Source: Bdellovibrio sp. ArHS | Lineage (GTDB): Bacteria > Bdellovibrionota > Bdellovibrionia > Bdellovibrionales > Bdellovibrionaceae | Direction: 5' to 3' | DNA length: 64,000 bases | Assembly: GCF_000786105.1 (NCBI RefSeq) | Contig: NZ_JTEV01000020.1 | Coordinates: 47,025 to 111,024, forward strand | In this document: positions 17,134 to 26,082 of the stretch, piece by piece | Layout of the letters: every line of letters starts with the position of its first letter | Position numbering within the stretch: position 1 is the stretch's first letter | Program-made: the position numbers and the translations under genes | Notes under the pieces: generated by a model | The model's input: the letters and a program-made list of their open reading frames with translations, nothing else | Database searches by the model: none | What the model was told of the DNA's origin: nothing

Positions 17134-18188
17134 GAATATATTTTGATGTTAGCACCCTGAATCCGCAAAAAGTGACTGGAGTTGGAGTTTATATGCTTCA
17201 ACTCCTAGAGCATTTTGCGAAGGAAAAGGACCTTGAAGTCCGGCCTGTTGTTAAAATCTCTCGCGCTAAAAACAAAAAAAACATCGAGGCCATTCTGCCT
17301 GGAAAATCGGCAGAAACCTTCTGGCCTTTGCAGTGGGCTAAAAACAGTCTTTATCATGGACCCGATTTTAAATTGAACCTGAAGGGCTTTTTGCCGCGTA
17401 TTGTGACCATTCACGATATGATCGTCTTCGAAGAAAAGTACAATCGACCCGAGTTTTTTCTTAAGGGCATTCGGGACATGACCCGTGTTTTGAATTCGTC
17501 TGTGGATGCGGTGATTGTAAATTCTCAATTTACCAAAAGCCAGGTTCTGAAGCATTTTCCCCAGTTAGAGGACCGCTTGCATCTGACCTACCTGGGATGC
17601 AATCGCTCGAAGATGACGGGCGCAGGGGCGCCGCTGGGCCTTCCTGATAAGTATATTCTTTTTCTTGCCACCCTGGAAAAACGCAAGAATGTTTTGGGTG
17701 TCGTGAAAGCCTTTGAGATCCTGAAAGGTCAAGGCTTTGAAGAAAAGTTAGTTCTGGCCGGCGCATGGGGTTTTGGTTGCGAAGAGATTCAAAGAGCCAT
17801 TGCCAGTTCGCCCTACAAGCAGGATATCATTCATCTGAGCTACGTACCCACTCACAATCTGTCGGAGCTTTATCAGAAAGCACGCGTTTTCTTTTTTCCT
17901 TCATGGTATGAAGGTTTCGGTATTCCAGTGTTAGAAGCGATGGCTTTGGGCACACCGGTTGTGACAAGCTCGGGCGGGGTGCTGGAAGAAATCAGTGCGG
18001 ATGCTGCCTCTTTGGTCGATCCGGGAAGTCCCCAGGCCATGGCTGCGGCTTTAGTGCGGGTCTTGACCGATCAGGTGTATCGCGAGGCTTTGATTGAAAA
18101 GGGACGCAGACAGGCTGCGAAGTTCACCTGGGAAAAGTGCGCGCAAGACACCCTGGAAGTGTATAGAAAAATATTGGGGAGATCATGA
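17130..18188 (+). CDS. GT4-family glycosyltransferase
   Basis: A 352-residue GT-B fold glycosyltransferase. The N-terminal TGVGVYMLQLLEHF is the acceptor-side glycine loop, and the C-terminal half has FFPSWYEGFGIPVLEAMALG, the donor-binding E-x7-E signature of family GT4 (glycosyl transferases group 1). The sugar and acceptor cannot be deduced. It overlaps feoB by four bases upstream and the next glycosyltransferase by four bases downstream, so it is translated from the same transcript. A role in surface polysaccharide or LPS is inferred from the facing sugar-nucleotide operon. Confidence 0.88.
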   Translation: MRIYFDVSTLNPQKVTGVGVYMLQLLEHFAKEKDLEVRPVVKISRAKNKKNIEAILPGKSAETFWPLQWAKNSLYHGPDFKLNLKGFLPRIVTIHDMIVFEEKYNRPEFFLKGIRDMTRVLNSSVDAVIVNSQFTKSQVLKHFPQLEDRLHLTYLGCNRSKMTGAGAPLGLPDKYILFLATLEKRKNVLGVVKAFEILKGQGFEEKLVLAGAWGFGCEEIQRAIASSPYKQDIIHLSYVPTHNLSELYQKARVFFFPSWYEGFGIPVLEAMALGTPVVTSSGGVLEEISADAASLVDPGSPQAMAAALVRVLTDQVYREALIEKGRRQAAKFTWEKCAQDTLEVYRKILGRS

Positions 18189-19033
18189 TTTACGACTGCT
18201 TTGCTTTTTTCAATGAAATGGATCTTTTGGAGATTCGCCTGAACACCCTTAATGAGGTGGTGGATCGTTTTGTCTTAGTCGAGGCCACGCGAACCTTCCA
18301 GAAAAAAGAAAAGCCTTTGTACTTCGAGCAGAATAAAGAAAGATTCAAACCTTTTCTGCATAAAATTGAACACGTCGTCGTGGATCACTATCCCAACTTT
18401 TTTTCCAAGTGGCGCGTGCCGAAAACTTGGGACTATGACGATCACCAAAAAGAACAGATTCTGGCGGGTTTGAAAAACGCCAAACCCGATGACGTGATCA
18501 TTGTTTCTGACGTGGATGAGATACCTCGTCCTGAACTGGTGAAACAGTACGCGCACCAGCCGGGCATCAAAGTTTTCCAGCAAAAGCTTTACTACTACTA
18601 TTTGAACTGCTTCGTAAAAAAGTATCCAGAGCCGATTCCATTGGTGAATGGTTACATGCCTTGGTACGGCACCGTGATGTTGAACTACAAGGACATCAAG
18701 ACGATCAAAAAAACCCGTCTTTATCGCGAAACCCGCCAAAGCACCCCAGAGATCACAGTCATTCCTAATGGTGGCTGGCACTTCAGCTACTTAGGCGGCG
18801 CTAAAAAAGTGATCGAGAAAATCGAAGCCTATGCGCATAAAGAACATAATAAAGAGACCTTCAAAGACCCGAAAAAGGTCGAAGAAATCATTCGCAAAGG
18901 CGGCAGTCTTTACGGACAACAGATTGAGTCTGAGTTCGTTGCCGTGGATTCAGAATTTCCTCGCTATGTGCAGACGCATCAGGCTCAGTTGGCGGAATTG
19001 ATTTTAGATCCGGAAGGTCCCAAAGAGTCATAA
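18185..19033 (+). CDS. GT17-family N-acetylglucosaminyltransferase-like protein
   Basis: A 282-residue protein whose opening, YDCFAFFNEMDLLEIRLN, and following VDRFVLVEATRTF are characteristic of glycosyltransferase family 17, known from eukaryotic bisecting GlcNAc transferases and scattered bacterial homologues. A DxD-like metal site is visible in VSDVDEIPRP, and GGWHFSYLGG is the second conserved block. The acceptor is unknown. It follows the GT4 gene with a four-base overlap and overlaps the convergent GT4 gene by 49 bases at its 3' end. Confidence 0.85.
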   Translation: MIYDCFAFFNEMDLLEIRLNTLNEVVDRFVLVEATRTFQKKEKPLYFEQNKERFKPFLHKIEHVVVDHYPNFFSKWRVPKTWDYDDHQKEQILAGLKNAKPDDVIIVSDVDEIPRPELVKQYAHQPGIKVFQQKLYYYYLNCFVKKYPEPIPLVNGYMPWYGTVMLNYKDIKTIKKTRLYRETRQSTPEITVIPNGGWHFSYLGGAKKVIEKIEAYAHKEHNKETFKDPKKVEEIIRKGGSLYGQQIESEFVAVDSEFPRYVQTHQAQLAELILDPEGPKES

Positions 19034-20172
19034 AGCCTTAAGAAGGCCTCTTGAGTCGTCGGCCAGCTGTGCTGGCTCAGGGACCATTCCTGAGCTTTGC
19101 GACCTTGAGTCTGAATATCGGTCGGGTGTTTTAAATAATGACGAAAAGCGTGGGAAAGAGATTCCGCATTTTGCGGCTCGGCCAAAACACCGCGCTCGTT
19201 ATGAAGACCCACTTGTTCCGGGGTTCCACCCGCATTTGTTCCGATCACGGGTTTTCCCATCATCATGGCATCCAGCACACTCAGTGAATAAGTTTCGTTA
19301 TAGGAAGCCAGTGCAAAGACGTCCAGAGCATCAATGTAGGACACATAGTCTTTCTGAAAAGGAATACGCACGATGTGCTCACGGTAGCGCGGATTTTCCA
19401 TGCGTTCGGCGATCCAGCGACTGAGTTCTTCTGAAGGTCCTTCAAAAAGGGGAGTGCCATCAGGATTTTTTCCGATGATGGTGGGATCACCGACAATCCA
19501 GAGCTGGATTTTTTCCAACTCGTGATCGTTAAGATATTCCAAAGCTTGAACCAACTCTCGAACACCTTTGCCCGGGTCAATACGACAAAGAGTTCCGAAC
19601 ACGATGTGCTCGGGGCGCGCCCCATAATGCTCGCGCAAAGCCTGGCGTTTGTGGGGATCGTGTTGAAAGCTTTCCGTTTTTCTTCCATAACGAACAAGGT
19701 GCAGCTTCTCGGGGGCGATGGGAAAGTTCTTTTTAACATCATCAAGAATGTTTTCCGAAGAACTGCACAAAGCATCCACTTTCGCAAAAAGCCACTTATG
19801 AACAAAGTCCCTTTTAGGAGTCGCATTCATATAAAGATTATAAATATGTTGGATCTCCGGCTTACGCCATTTCGCTAAAGCACAAGCCCACATGTCCAGA
19901 CGGGTGTGGGAATGTAAGTGGGTGATACCATGTTCCTGAATGATTTTCTTTATCAGACGGGCGGTCTTCAGTTTGGAAAGCTTCTTTTCCGGGAAGGGCA
20001 GAACCTCCACGCCGGATTTTTTTAGTTCTTCAGTCACTCGAGAATGCGCGGAACATAATACTTTTTGCGCAAGGCCTTTTTCCGCCAGCTTCTGGATCAG
20101 CTCGACGGTGTAAATTTCCAGGCCTCCCCAGGAAAGAGAGTGAATGCAGTGAAGAACTTTTACTTCGCCCAT
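18985..20172 (-). CDS. GT4-family glycosyltransferase
   Basis: A 395-residue GT-B enzyme. The N-terminal HSLSWGGLEIYTVELIQKL has the Gly-rich acceptor loop; FGTLCRIDPGKGVRELVQAL marks the donor domain start; ASYNETYSLSVLDAMMMGKP is the nucleotide-sugar signature. It is the last gene of the minus-strand operon wecE-like, rmlA, rmlB, GT4 and overlaps rmlB by 13 bases, so it may transfer the deoxy-amino sugar that those enzymes would make. That link is inferred from position only. Confidence 0.87.
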   Translation of the reverse strand: MGEVKVLHCIHSLSWGGLEIYTVELIQKLAEKGLAQKVLCSAHSRVTEELKKSGVEVLPFPEKKLSKLKTARLIKKIIQEHGITHLHSHTRLDMWACALAKWRKPEIQHIYNLYMNATPKRDFVHKWLFAKVDALCSSSENILDDVKKNFPIAPEKLHLVRYGRKTESFQHDPHKRQALREHYGARPEHIVFGTLCRIDPGKGVRELVQALEYLNDHELEKIQLWIVGDPTIIGKNPDGTPLFEGPSEELSRWIAERMENPRYREHIVRIPFQKDYVSYIDALDVFALASYNETYSLSVLDAMMMGKPVIGTNAGGTPEQVGLHNERGVLAEPQNAESLSHAFRHYLKHPTDIQTQGRKAQEWSLSQHSWPTTQEAFLRLYDSLGPSGSKINSAN

Positions 20173-21146
20173 AAAGCTTTATAGTGATTGATGGTGCGTA
20201 AAAGACCTTCTTCTTCAAATTTCACCGTTGGGCTCCAGTTCAATTCCTTTTGCGCTTTTGTGAAGTTGATCGCATAGCGGAAATCATGTCCCTTACGATC
20301 CTGAACGAAGTTGAGTAAAGACTCAGGCTTGCCCAGATGTTTAAGAATTAATTTTGCGACATCAATATTCTGTCTTTCCGAGTTGCCACCCAGATTATAA
20401 ACTTCGCCAGCGCGGCCCGCTGTAAAGACCTTCCAAACGCCTTCATTGTGATCATCCACATAGATCCAATCGCGAATATTCATGCCAGTGCCATAGATCG
20501 GAAGTGGTTGATCGGCCAAAGCTCGTTTGATCATCAAAGGAATGAATTTTTCCTCTACTTGCAGAGGCCCGTAATTGTTGGAGCAACGGGTGATCATCAC
20601 GGGAAGCTTGTAAGTCTCAAAGAACGAACGACATAAGAGATCGGCACTGGCCTTGGAGGCGCTATAAGGACTGTTCGGAGAAAGCGGAGTGTTTTCTGTA
20701 AACGCAGGATCTGTTAACTGCAGAGTTCCATAAACTTCGTCCGTGCTGATCTGCAGATAGCGGAACTGCGGATTTTTTTCGAAAAGGGCCAGACTTTCTT
20801 TGAGAAGATTCAAAGTCCCTAAAACATTGGTTTCAACAAAAATATTGGGACTTTCAATCGAGCGATCCACGTGGGATTCCGCCGCAAAATTGATGACGCC
20901 GCTGAAGTTGTACTTTTTAAACAGCTCGTCCATTTTGTGGGAATCGCGAATATCCAGATGGTAGAATTTTAAATGCGGATGCGTGTCCAACTCTTTTTGA
21001 ATATTGGCTAAATTACCGGCATAGGTGAGGGCATCCACGATCACAAAATCATAGTGGGCCTTGATATCCGCCCGGCAGGCGATGGTCTTTACAAAGTTAG
21101 ATCCGATAAAGCCAGCACAGCCGGTCAATAAAACGGTGGGTCTCAT
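20160..21146 (-). CDS. rmlB: dTDP-glucose 4,6-dehydratase
   Basis: A 328-residue short-chain dehydrogenase/reductase that converts dTDP-glucose to dTDP-4-keto-6-deoxyglucose. It has the NAD motif TGCAGFIGSNF, the catalytic Ser-Thr-Asp region ISTDEVYGTL and YSASKAS with the Tyr/Lys pair. NYGPLQVEEKFIPLMIKRAL is a strong RmlB block. It overlaps rmlA by four bases and the downstream GT4 by 13, forming a tight operon. Confidence 0.95.
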   Translation of the reverse strand: MRPTVLLTGCAGFIGSNFVKTIACRADIKAHYDFVIVDALTYAGNLANIQKELDTHPHLKFYHLDIRDSHKMDELFKKYNFSGVINFAAESHVDRSIESPNIFVETNVLGTLNLLKESLALFEKNPQFRYLQISTDEVYGTLQLTDPAFTENTPLSPNSPYSASKASADLLCRSFFETYKLPVMITRCSNNYGPLQVEEKFIPLMIKRALADQPLPIYGTGMNIRDWIYVDDHNEGVWKVFTAGRAGEVYNLGGNSERQNIDVAKLILKHLGKPESLLNFVQDRKGHDFRYAINFTKAQKELNWSPTVKFEEEGLLRTINHYKALWAK

Positions 21147-22030
21147 AATTCCTCAGAGATGATTTTTTCTAAGTAAGAGCGATAGGAACACTTGGGAAGT
21201 TCCGAAGTGATCTTTTGCAACTGCTCCAGATTAATAAATTTCATGCGATAGGCGATTTCTTCCAGGCAGGCGACCTTCATGCCCTGACGCTCTTCGATCG
21301 CGCCGATAAAAGCGGCCGCATCAAGTAAGGAGCGTGGTGTCCCGGTGTCCAGCCACGCCAGTCCTCGGTACATCATTTCCACACCCAGTTTGTCTTCGTT
21401 GTGATAGGAAAGAATCAAGTCCACGATTTCTGTTTCGCCGCGAGGAGAGGGCTGCAAGGCCTTCGCTCGTTTTGAAACCGTGTTGTCGAAAAGATAAAGA
21501 CCCGGAATCGCGTAATTCGACTTCGGCTGCTTGGGCTTTTCTTCGATGGATTTTACTTTTTTTGTGGCTTTGTCGAATTCGACGACACCATAAGCTGTGG
21601 GGTCCGCAACATAGTAGGCAAAGACACGTCCATGAAGATCGGACTTTAAAGCCTTTTGTTCTTCAATGGCACGACGGAAGAAATCCAAATCCCCATAGAA
21701 AAGATTGTCGCCCAAAATCAAACAGACATGATCGTTGCCGATGAAGTCCTCACCCAAAACGAAAGCCTCAGGAAGGCCATTGGGTTTTTCCTGAATTTTG
21801 TAAGTCAGTTTCACGCCGAATTGGGAACCATCGCCTAAAAGTTTTTTGAATAAAGGCTGATCGTCTGGTGTCGTGATCAGAAGAATGTCTTTGATCCCGC
21901 CCAACATAAGAATGCTCAGAGGATAATAGATCATCGGTTTATCGTAAACAGATTGCAGCTGCTTGGTCATGACTCGGGTCATGGGATAAAGACGTGATCC
22001 CGCACCGCCAGCTAAGATAATGCCCTTCAT
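21143..22030 (-). CDS. rmlA: Glucose-1-phosphate thymidylyltransferase
   Basis: A 295-residue nucleotidyltransferase that makes dTDP-glucose from glucose-1-phosphate and dTTP. The N-terminal signature GIILAGGAGSRLYPMTRVM, the YDKPMIYYPLSILMLGGI block and LGDNLFYG are all canonical. The length is that of the short RmlA form. It shares four-base overlaps with the genes on each side. Confidence 0.96.
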   Translation of the reverse strand: MKGIILAGGAGSRLYPMTRVMTKQLQSVYDKPMIYYPLSILMLGGIKDILLITTPDDQPLFKKLLGDGSQFGVKLTYKIQEKPNGLPEAFVLGEDFIGNDHVCLILGDNLFYGDLDFFRRAIEEQKALKSDLHGRVFAYYVADPTAYGVVEFDKATKKVKSIEEKPKQPKSNYAIPGLYLFDNTVSKRAKALQPSPRGETEIVDLILSYHNEDKLGVEMMYRGLAWLDTGTPRSLLDAAAFIGAIEERQGMKVACLEEIAYRMKFINLEQLQKITSELPKCSYRSYLEKIISEEL

Positions 22031-23166
22031 GCTTGCCCCTTAAAGAAAGAATGAATTTTTTCAAGAACCAGGGCCGCATCGGCACTTGGTAAATCCGCCC
22101 ACATCGGCAGGCGAAGAAGGCGATTGGAAAGATCGTCGGTCACCTTCATAGAGCCTGAAACCCGGCCATACTTCACACCCGCCGGAGCAGAATGCAGAGC
22201 CACGTAGTGTGTTGTCGATTGGATGCCGGCCTCTTTGAGATAGCTCCATAAAGCGGCCCGCACTTCCGCAGAATTTAGCAGGAGGTAATAGATATGGGCA
22301 TTGGCTTGGCAGTCCCCAGGGACCGTCATCCGCTGTAAATGACCATTTTTTTCCAGATCGGCAAGACCCTGATGGTATTGGTTCCAAAGAGCCAGACGTT
22401 TTGCCGTGATTTCTTTTCCTTCTTCAAGTTGGGAAAGAAGGAACGCGGCCGCAAGTTCAGACAGCAGATAGGAAGACCCTTTGTCTTGCCAAGTGTATTT
22501 ATCCACCTGGCCATTTAAAAACTGCTGACGGTTTGTCCCTTTGTCGCGAACGATTTCTGCGCGGGCGACCAGGCGTGGATCATTGATAGTTAAAGCGCCA
22601 CCTTCACCGCAAACGATATTTTTCGTTTCATGAAAACTGAACGCCGCCATGTGCCCCCAGGTGCCCAAAGCTTTTCCCTTGTAAGAAGCAAAAATGCCTT
22701 GCGCGGCATCTTCCACAACCCAGATATTATGGCGTTGCGCCAGCGTCATGATCTCGTCCATTTTACAACCCACGCCCGCGTAGTGCACCGGCATGATCAC
22801 TTTCGTGCGCGGAGTGATGGCTTTTTCAATAGCCGCAGGATCAATGTTCATGGTCAAAGGGTCAACGTCGACAAAGACGGGAACAGAGCCATACAGCGCG
22901 ACCACGTTGGCGGTCGAAGTGAAAGTGAAAGAGGGCAGAATAACTTCGTCTCCCGGACCGATATCGGCAAGCACCATCGCCATTTCCAGGGCCGAGGTGC
23001 AAGAGGGGGTAATAACCGTCATCAGGGTGGGAAGATTTTTGTTAAACCATTCAACGCATTTTTTATTGAAAGAGCCCTCGCCGCTGAGTTTTTTATTGGC
23101 GATGGCCTGAGAAATATATTTCTCTTCGTTAGAGCTTTTCGGTGGAATATTAAACGGGATTTTCAT
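22027..23166 (-). CDS. wecE: WecE/RffA-like dTDP-4-keto-6-deoxyglucose aminotransferase
   Basis: A 379-residue PLP-dependent DegT/DnrJ/EryC1 aminotransferase. The PLP Lys is in FSFHETKNIVCGEGGAL, and PSFTFTSTANVVALYG and VEDAAQGIFASYKGKALG match WecE closely. With rmlA and rmlB it would give dTDP-4-amino-4,6-dideoxygalactose, as in enterobacterial common antigen synthesis. That product is inferred from resemblance and neighbours. It is first in the operon; its Shine-Dalgarno sequence lies in one arm of an inverted repeat. Confidence 0.9.
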   Translation of the reverse strand: MKIPFNIPPKSSNEEKYISQAIANKKLSGEGSFNKKCVEWFNKNLPTLMTVITPSCTSALEMAMVLADIGPGDEVILPSFTFTSTANVVALYGSVPVFVDVDPLTMNIDPAAIEKAITPRTKVIMPVHYAGVGCKMDEIMTLAQRHNIWVVEDAAQGIFASYKGKALGTWGHMAAFSFHETKNIVCGEGGALTINDPRLVARAEIVRDKGTNRQQFLNGQVDKYTWQDKGSSYLLSELAAAFLLSQLEEGKEITAKRLALWNQYHQGLADLEKNGHLQRMTVPGDCQANAHIYYLLLNSAEVRAALWSYLKEAGIQSTTHYVALHSAPAGVKYGRVSGSMKVTDDLSNRLLRLPMWADLPSADAALVLEKIHSFFKGQA

Positions 23167-23167
23167 A

Positions 23168-23200
23168 CTCCCTCATCGTAGCCTAAGCACCATGAGGGAG
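23168..23200 (-). promoter_or_regulatory. Leader hairpin over the wecE ribosome-binding site
   Basis: On the minus strand CTCCCTCAT (23200-23192) pairs with ATGAGGGAG (23176-23168) across 15 bases. The second arm contains GAGG, the Shine-Dalgarno sequence, and ends one base before the start codon. There is no T-run, so it is not a normal terminator. Confidence 0.5.
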
Positions 23201-23207
23201 CAATGGA

Positions 23208-24890
23208 TTAAAAGCCGTCAGTGGTGCCGACTTTGCGTGCCGGACCGTCATCGTCGAAAGGGATGACGCTCGACGCAGCCTGTGACTTTTTCTCCACGGG
23301 ACGTGCGACTTTTTCGGGCGATTTTTTATCTTCTTTTTTATCTTGGTTTTTATCCTGGAAAGGCAAAATTTTGGCTTCTTTTTTCGCCGGCTTTTGGCTG
23401 ACTACAGGGGCCTTCATAGGGCCCTCTGCGGCACCCAGAATGACAGCGTTGAGGTCGCCGACCATTTTCTTCATATTCAACGCCTGAGCATTGATTTCTT
23501 CGGCAGAGGCGGCCACTTCCTCAGAGGACGCGGCATTGGACTGCGCGCTTTGATCCAGTTGATTCATAGCCTTGCTGATTTGTTGAATACCTGTCGTCTG
23601 TTCGCTGCTTGCTGCGGAAATCTCGTTGTTCAGATCCGACACTTTTTTCACTGAGTTCACGATATTAGAAAGAACCTCGCCAGAGCGGTCGGCGATGGAC
23701 GAGCCTTTTTCAACTTTCTCGACACTTTCTTTGATTAGACCGTTAATATCTTTCGCGGCCACTGCGGAGCGTTGCGCAAGAGTGCGAACCGCCTCAGCAA
23801 CAACAGCAAAGCCTTTGCCATGTTCTCCGGCGCGAGCGGCTTCAACCGACGCATTCAAAGCCAGTAAGTTTGTTTGGAAGGCGATATCATCGATCACACT
23901 GATGATCTCTTCGATCTTTTTAGAGGACGAGGAAATATCACGCATGGATTCGATGAGGTGTTGAATCTCCTGTTGTCCCGTCTCTGCAGCATCCTTTGAT
24001 GATTGAGAAAGAGCCGCCGCTTGTTTGGCGTTATCTGAATTCATTTTTACCATGGAAGACATTTCTTCCAAAGACGCCACGGTTTCTTCGAGCGATGCCG
24101 CCGCTTCCGTTGAGGACTGGGAAAGAGTTTGTCCCGCTGCGGAAAGTTGAGTGATAGCCGAAGCCACTTGCGATCCAGATTCATCCAGACCTGCTGCGAT
24201 ACCGCTGACCGTGTTAGACACCCGGTAGGCGATCCACATCAAGATACCAAATAAAGATGTCGCACAGAATGCGGCGATCAAGAGAAGCAACTGAGTTTCG
24301 AAAGCACGCTTTTCTTGTTGCAGTTTATTACTTTCCAACGAACGTTTGTTATAAAGCTCCATGTTGGAAGCGATGGCGGCTTGTGTGTGCAAAGCCAAGA
24401 CATGCCAGTCTCCGCCATTCATCGCCTTATGTACTTTTGCATCATCCTCGGGCGTATTTTTCTCAAGACCTGCGATCATACTTTCCGTCAAAGCGTAGAA
24501 TTGATCTTTGATCTCGCGCGCTTTGGCGTAGTTTTTTTGTTCTTCTTCATCCAAGCGCGTGGACTCGTAGTAAGCTTGACCTTCTTTAAAATCAGCAAAA
24601 GCTTCTTTGGCTTTCTTGATGAAATTGTCGCGGGATTTTTGATCGTGCTGATTGGCAAGTGAAGCCCAAATGAAATAGCCAATGCGCGCGCGCTGCATGC
24701 CGATGCGACCTAAGCCATCCATATTGGGAATGACGTCGGTATAAGCATCCGTAAGCATGTCGCCCAGGTTGTTCATGGATTTTAAAGAGATGCCTGTTAG
24801 CACAGCGAAGGCCATTACTGGCAGCATTGCGGATAAGAAGAGCTTTCCGCGCAATCCTTTAAACCATGAACGCCAATTTCCTGATTTCAT
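23208..24890 (-). CDS. Methyl-accepting chemotaxis protein
   Basis: A 560-residue receptor. A first membrane helix (about residues 13-35), a four-helix-bundle periplasmic domain of about 150 residues, a second membrane helix (FETQLLLLIAAFCATSLFGI), then the cytoplasmic signalling domain with the conserved hairpin tip DIAFQTNLLALNASVEAARA. No recognisable HAMP domain separates membrane and signalling parts. The tail is Lys/Pro-rich and variable. ATG 24890 is preferred because GGGGAG lies seven bases before it; the longer frame adds 26 residues without support. It is separated from wecE by 41 bases. Confidence 0.92.
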   Translation of the reverse strand: MKSGNWRSWFKGLRGKLFLSAMLPVMAFAVLTGISLKSMNNLGDMLTDAYTDVIPNMDGLGRIGMQRARIGYFIWASLANQHDQKSRDNFIKKAKEAFADFKEGQAYYESTRLDEEEQKNYAKAREIKDQFYALTESMIAGLEKNTPEDDAKVHKAMNGGDWHVLALHTQAAIASNMELYNKRSLESNKLQQEKRAFETQLLLLIAAFCATSLFGILMWIAYRVSNTVSGIAAGLDESGSQVASAITQLSAAGQTLSQSSTEAAASLEETVASLEEMSSMVKMNSDNAKQAAALSQSSKDAAETGQQEIQHLIESMRDISSSSKKIEEIISVIDDIAFQTNLLALNASVEAARAGEHGKGFAVVAEAVRTLAQRSAVAAKDINGLIKESVEKVEKGSSIADRSGEVLSNIVNSVKKVSDLNNEISAASSEQTTGIQQISKAMNQLDQSAQSNAASSEEVAASAEEINAQALNMKKMVGDLNAVILGAAEGPMKAPVVSQKPAKKEAKILPFQDKNQDKKEDKKSPEKVARPVEKKSQAASSVIPFDDDGPARKVGTTDGF

Positions 24891-25030
24891 CAAATGACTC
24901 CCCGTAAATGAAAATTGATAGGTATTCCAAAGGTCTTCTCGACGGGAAAATTGCGAAACTTTAAACATTTTTGAAAATATGAGGATATCAACCCGACCTA
25001 GGTGCGGTGCGAAATGTTAAAGTTATTTAA

Positions 25031-25060
25031 TTGAACCTGGCCATACTAGGTTGTTACGAT
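25031..25060 (+). promoter_or_regulatory. Possible promoter for the secreted zinc peptidase gene
   Basis: TTGAAC (25031-25036) and TACGAT (25055-25060) are 18 bases apart and lie 34 bases before the start codon. The match to a sigma-70 promoter is moderate only. Confidence 0.35.
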
Positions 25061-25093
25061 TTTCGTACGTCTAGACTCAAGGAGGGGAAAGTC

Positions 25094-25981
25094 ATGACAA
25101 AATCAACGCTTACGCGTGTAACAGCTGCTGTTGCACTGATCGCGACACTGGGCTTCACGCATAAAACCACGGACACCACATCGGTCTGCCACGGATTCGT
25201 ACCTGAAAATGACATGAAGATTCCAGTAGGCTTGTTCACTACTGGGGGGATTACAGAAAAACAATTCAATGATGTTTTGGATCGTTTGGAAAGAATCTAC
25301 AAGGCGGATGTTGAAAGAATGGGCGACACTTTGAAAGTAAATCGTCTATGGAAAGATGCGACGGTCAACGCCTCTGCGCAAAGATCAGGGAAAACTCAAG
25401 TTTTGAATATGTACGGTGGTTTGGCTCGTCACCAAGCGACAAATGTTGAAGGTTTTGCCTTAGTGGCTTGCCATGAGTTCGGTCATCATAACGGGGGCGC
25501 TCCGAAGATTTCCGGCTGGATGGGCTCGTGGGCGACGAACGAAGGTGGCGCTGACTACTTTGCAACTTTGAAATGTCTTCGCCGTTTCTTCGCGGAAGAC
25601 GACAATGCGGCGATCTTGAAAGATCTTGATTTGGATCCGTACGCAGTGGCCGGTTGTGAAGCACAGTTTTCAGACGAAAAAGATCGTTTGATCTGTCTAA
25701 GAACTTCCCTAGCAGGTCAATCCGTTGCAAATCTTTTCCAATCCTTGCGTAAAGAAACAACGGCTCCTAACTTTGGAACTCCTGATCGCCGTGAAGTGTC
25801 TCGTACAAACGATCAGCATCCAGAAACACAGTGTCGTTTGGACACTTATTTCCAAGGTATGTTGTGCGTAGCTAAGGAAAGTGAAACGGTTAGCAACACG
25901 GACTACAAACAAGGCTCTTGTTATGCGCCTCGTGATACGGCGGGCATTCGTCCTCGCTGCTGGTTCTTCCCAGGTCGCTAA
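25094..25981 (+). CDS. Secreted zinc metallopeptidase-like protein (HExxH)
   Basis: A 295-residue exported protein (signal peptide about residues 1-23). The zinc motif is CHEFGHHNGG (HExxH), followed about 25 residues later by TNEGGADYFATLKC. Its Glu/Asp could provide the third ligand, as in gluzincin-type folds. Several Cys residues in the C-terminal half suggest disulfides outside the cytoplasm. The substrate is unknown. AAGGAGGGG precedes ATG 25094 and decides the start. A strong terminator follows, so it is transcribed alone. Secreted peptidases are expected in a predator, but a direct link is inference. Confidence 0.8.
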   Translation: MTKSTLTRVTAAVALIATLGFTHKTTDTTSVCHGFVPENDMKIPVGLFTTGGITEKQFNDVLDRLERIYKADVERMGDTLKVNRLWKDATVNASAQRSGKTQVLNMYGGLARHQATNVEGFALVACHEFGHHNGGAPKISGWMGSWATNEGGADYFATLKCLRRFFAEDDNAAILKDLDLDPYAVAGCEAQFSDEKDRLICLRTSLAGQSVANLFQSLRKETTAPNFGTPDRREVSRTNDQHPETQCRLDTYFQGMLCVAKESETVSNTDYKQGSCYAPRDTAGIRPRCWFFPGR

Positions 25982-26008
25982 GAATTTTTAGATAAATTGG
26001 ATATGAAG

Positions 26009-26042
26009 AAGCCGATGTTGTTAAGACATCGGCTTTTTTTTT
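26009..26042 (+). terminator. Rho-independent terminator
   Basis: AAGCCGATGT (26009-26018) pairs with ACATCGGCTT (26026-26035) around a seven-base loop, followed by a run of nine T. It ends the zinc peptidase transcript. Confidence 0.92.
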
Positions 26043-26082
26043 ACATATTTACTCACGCGCAAAACTGACGCTATCGTTAGCC

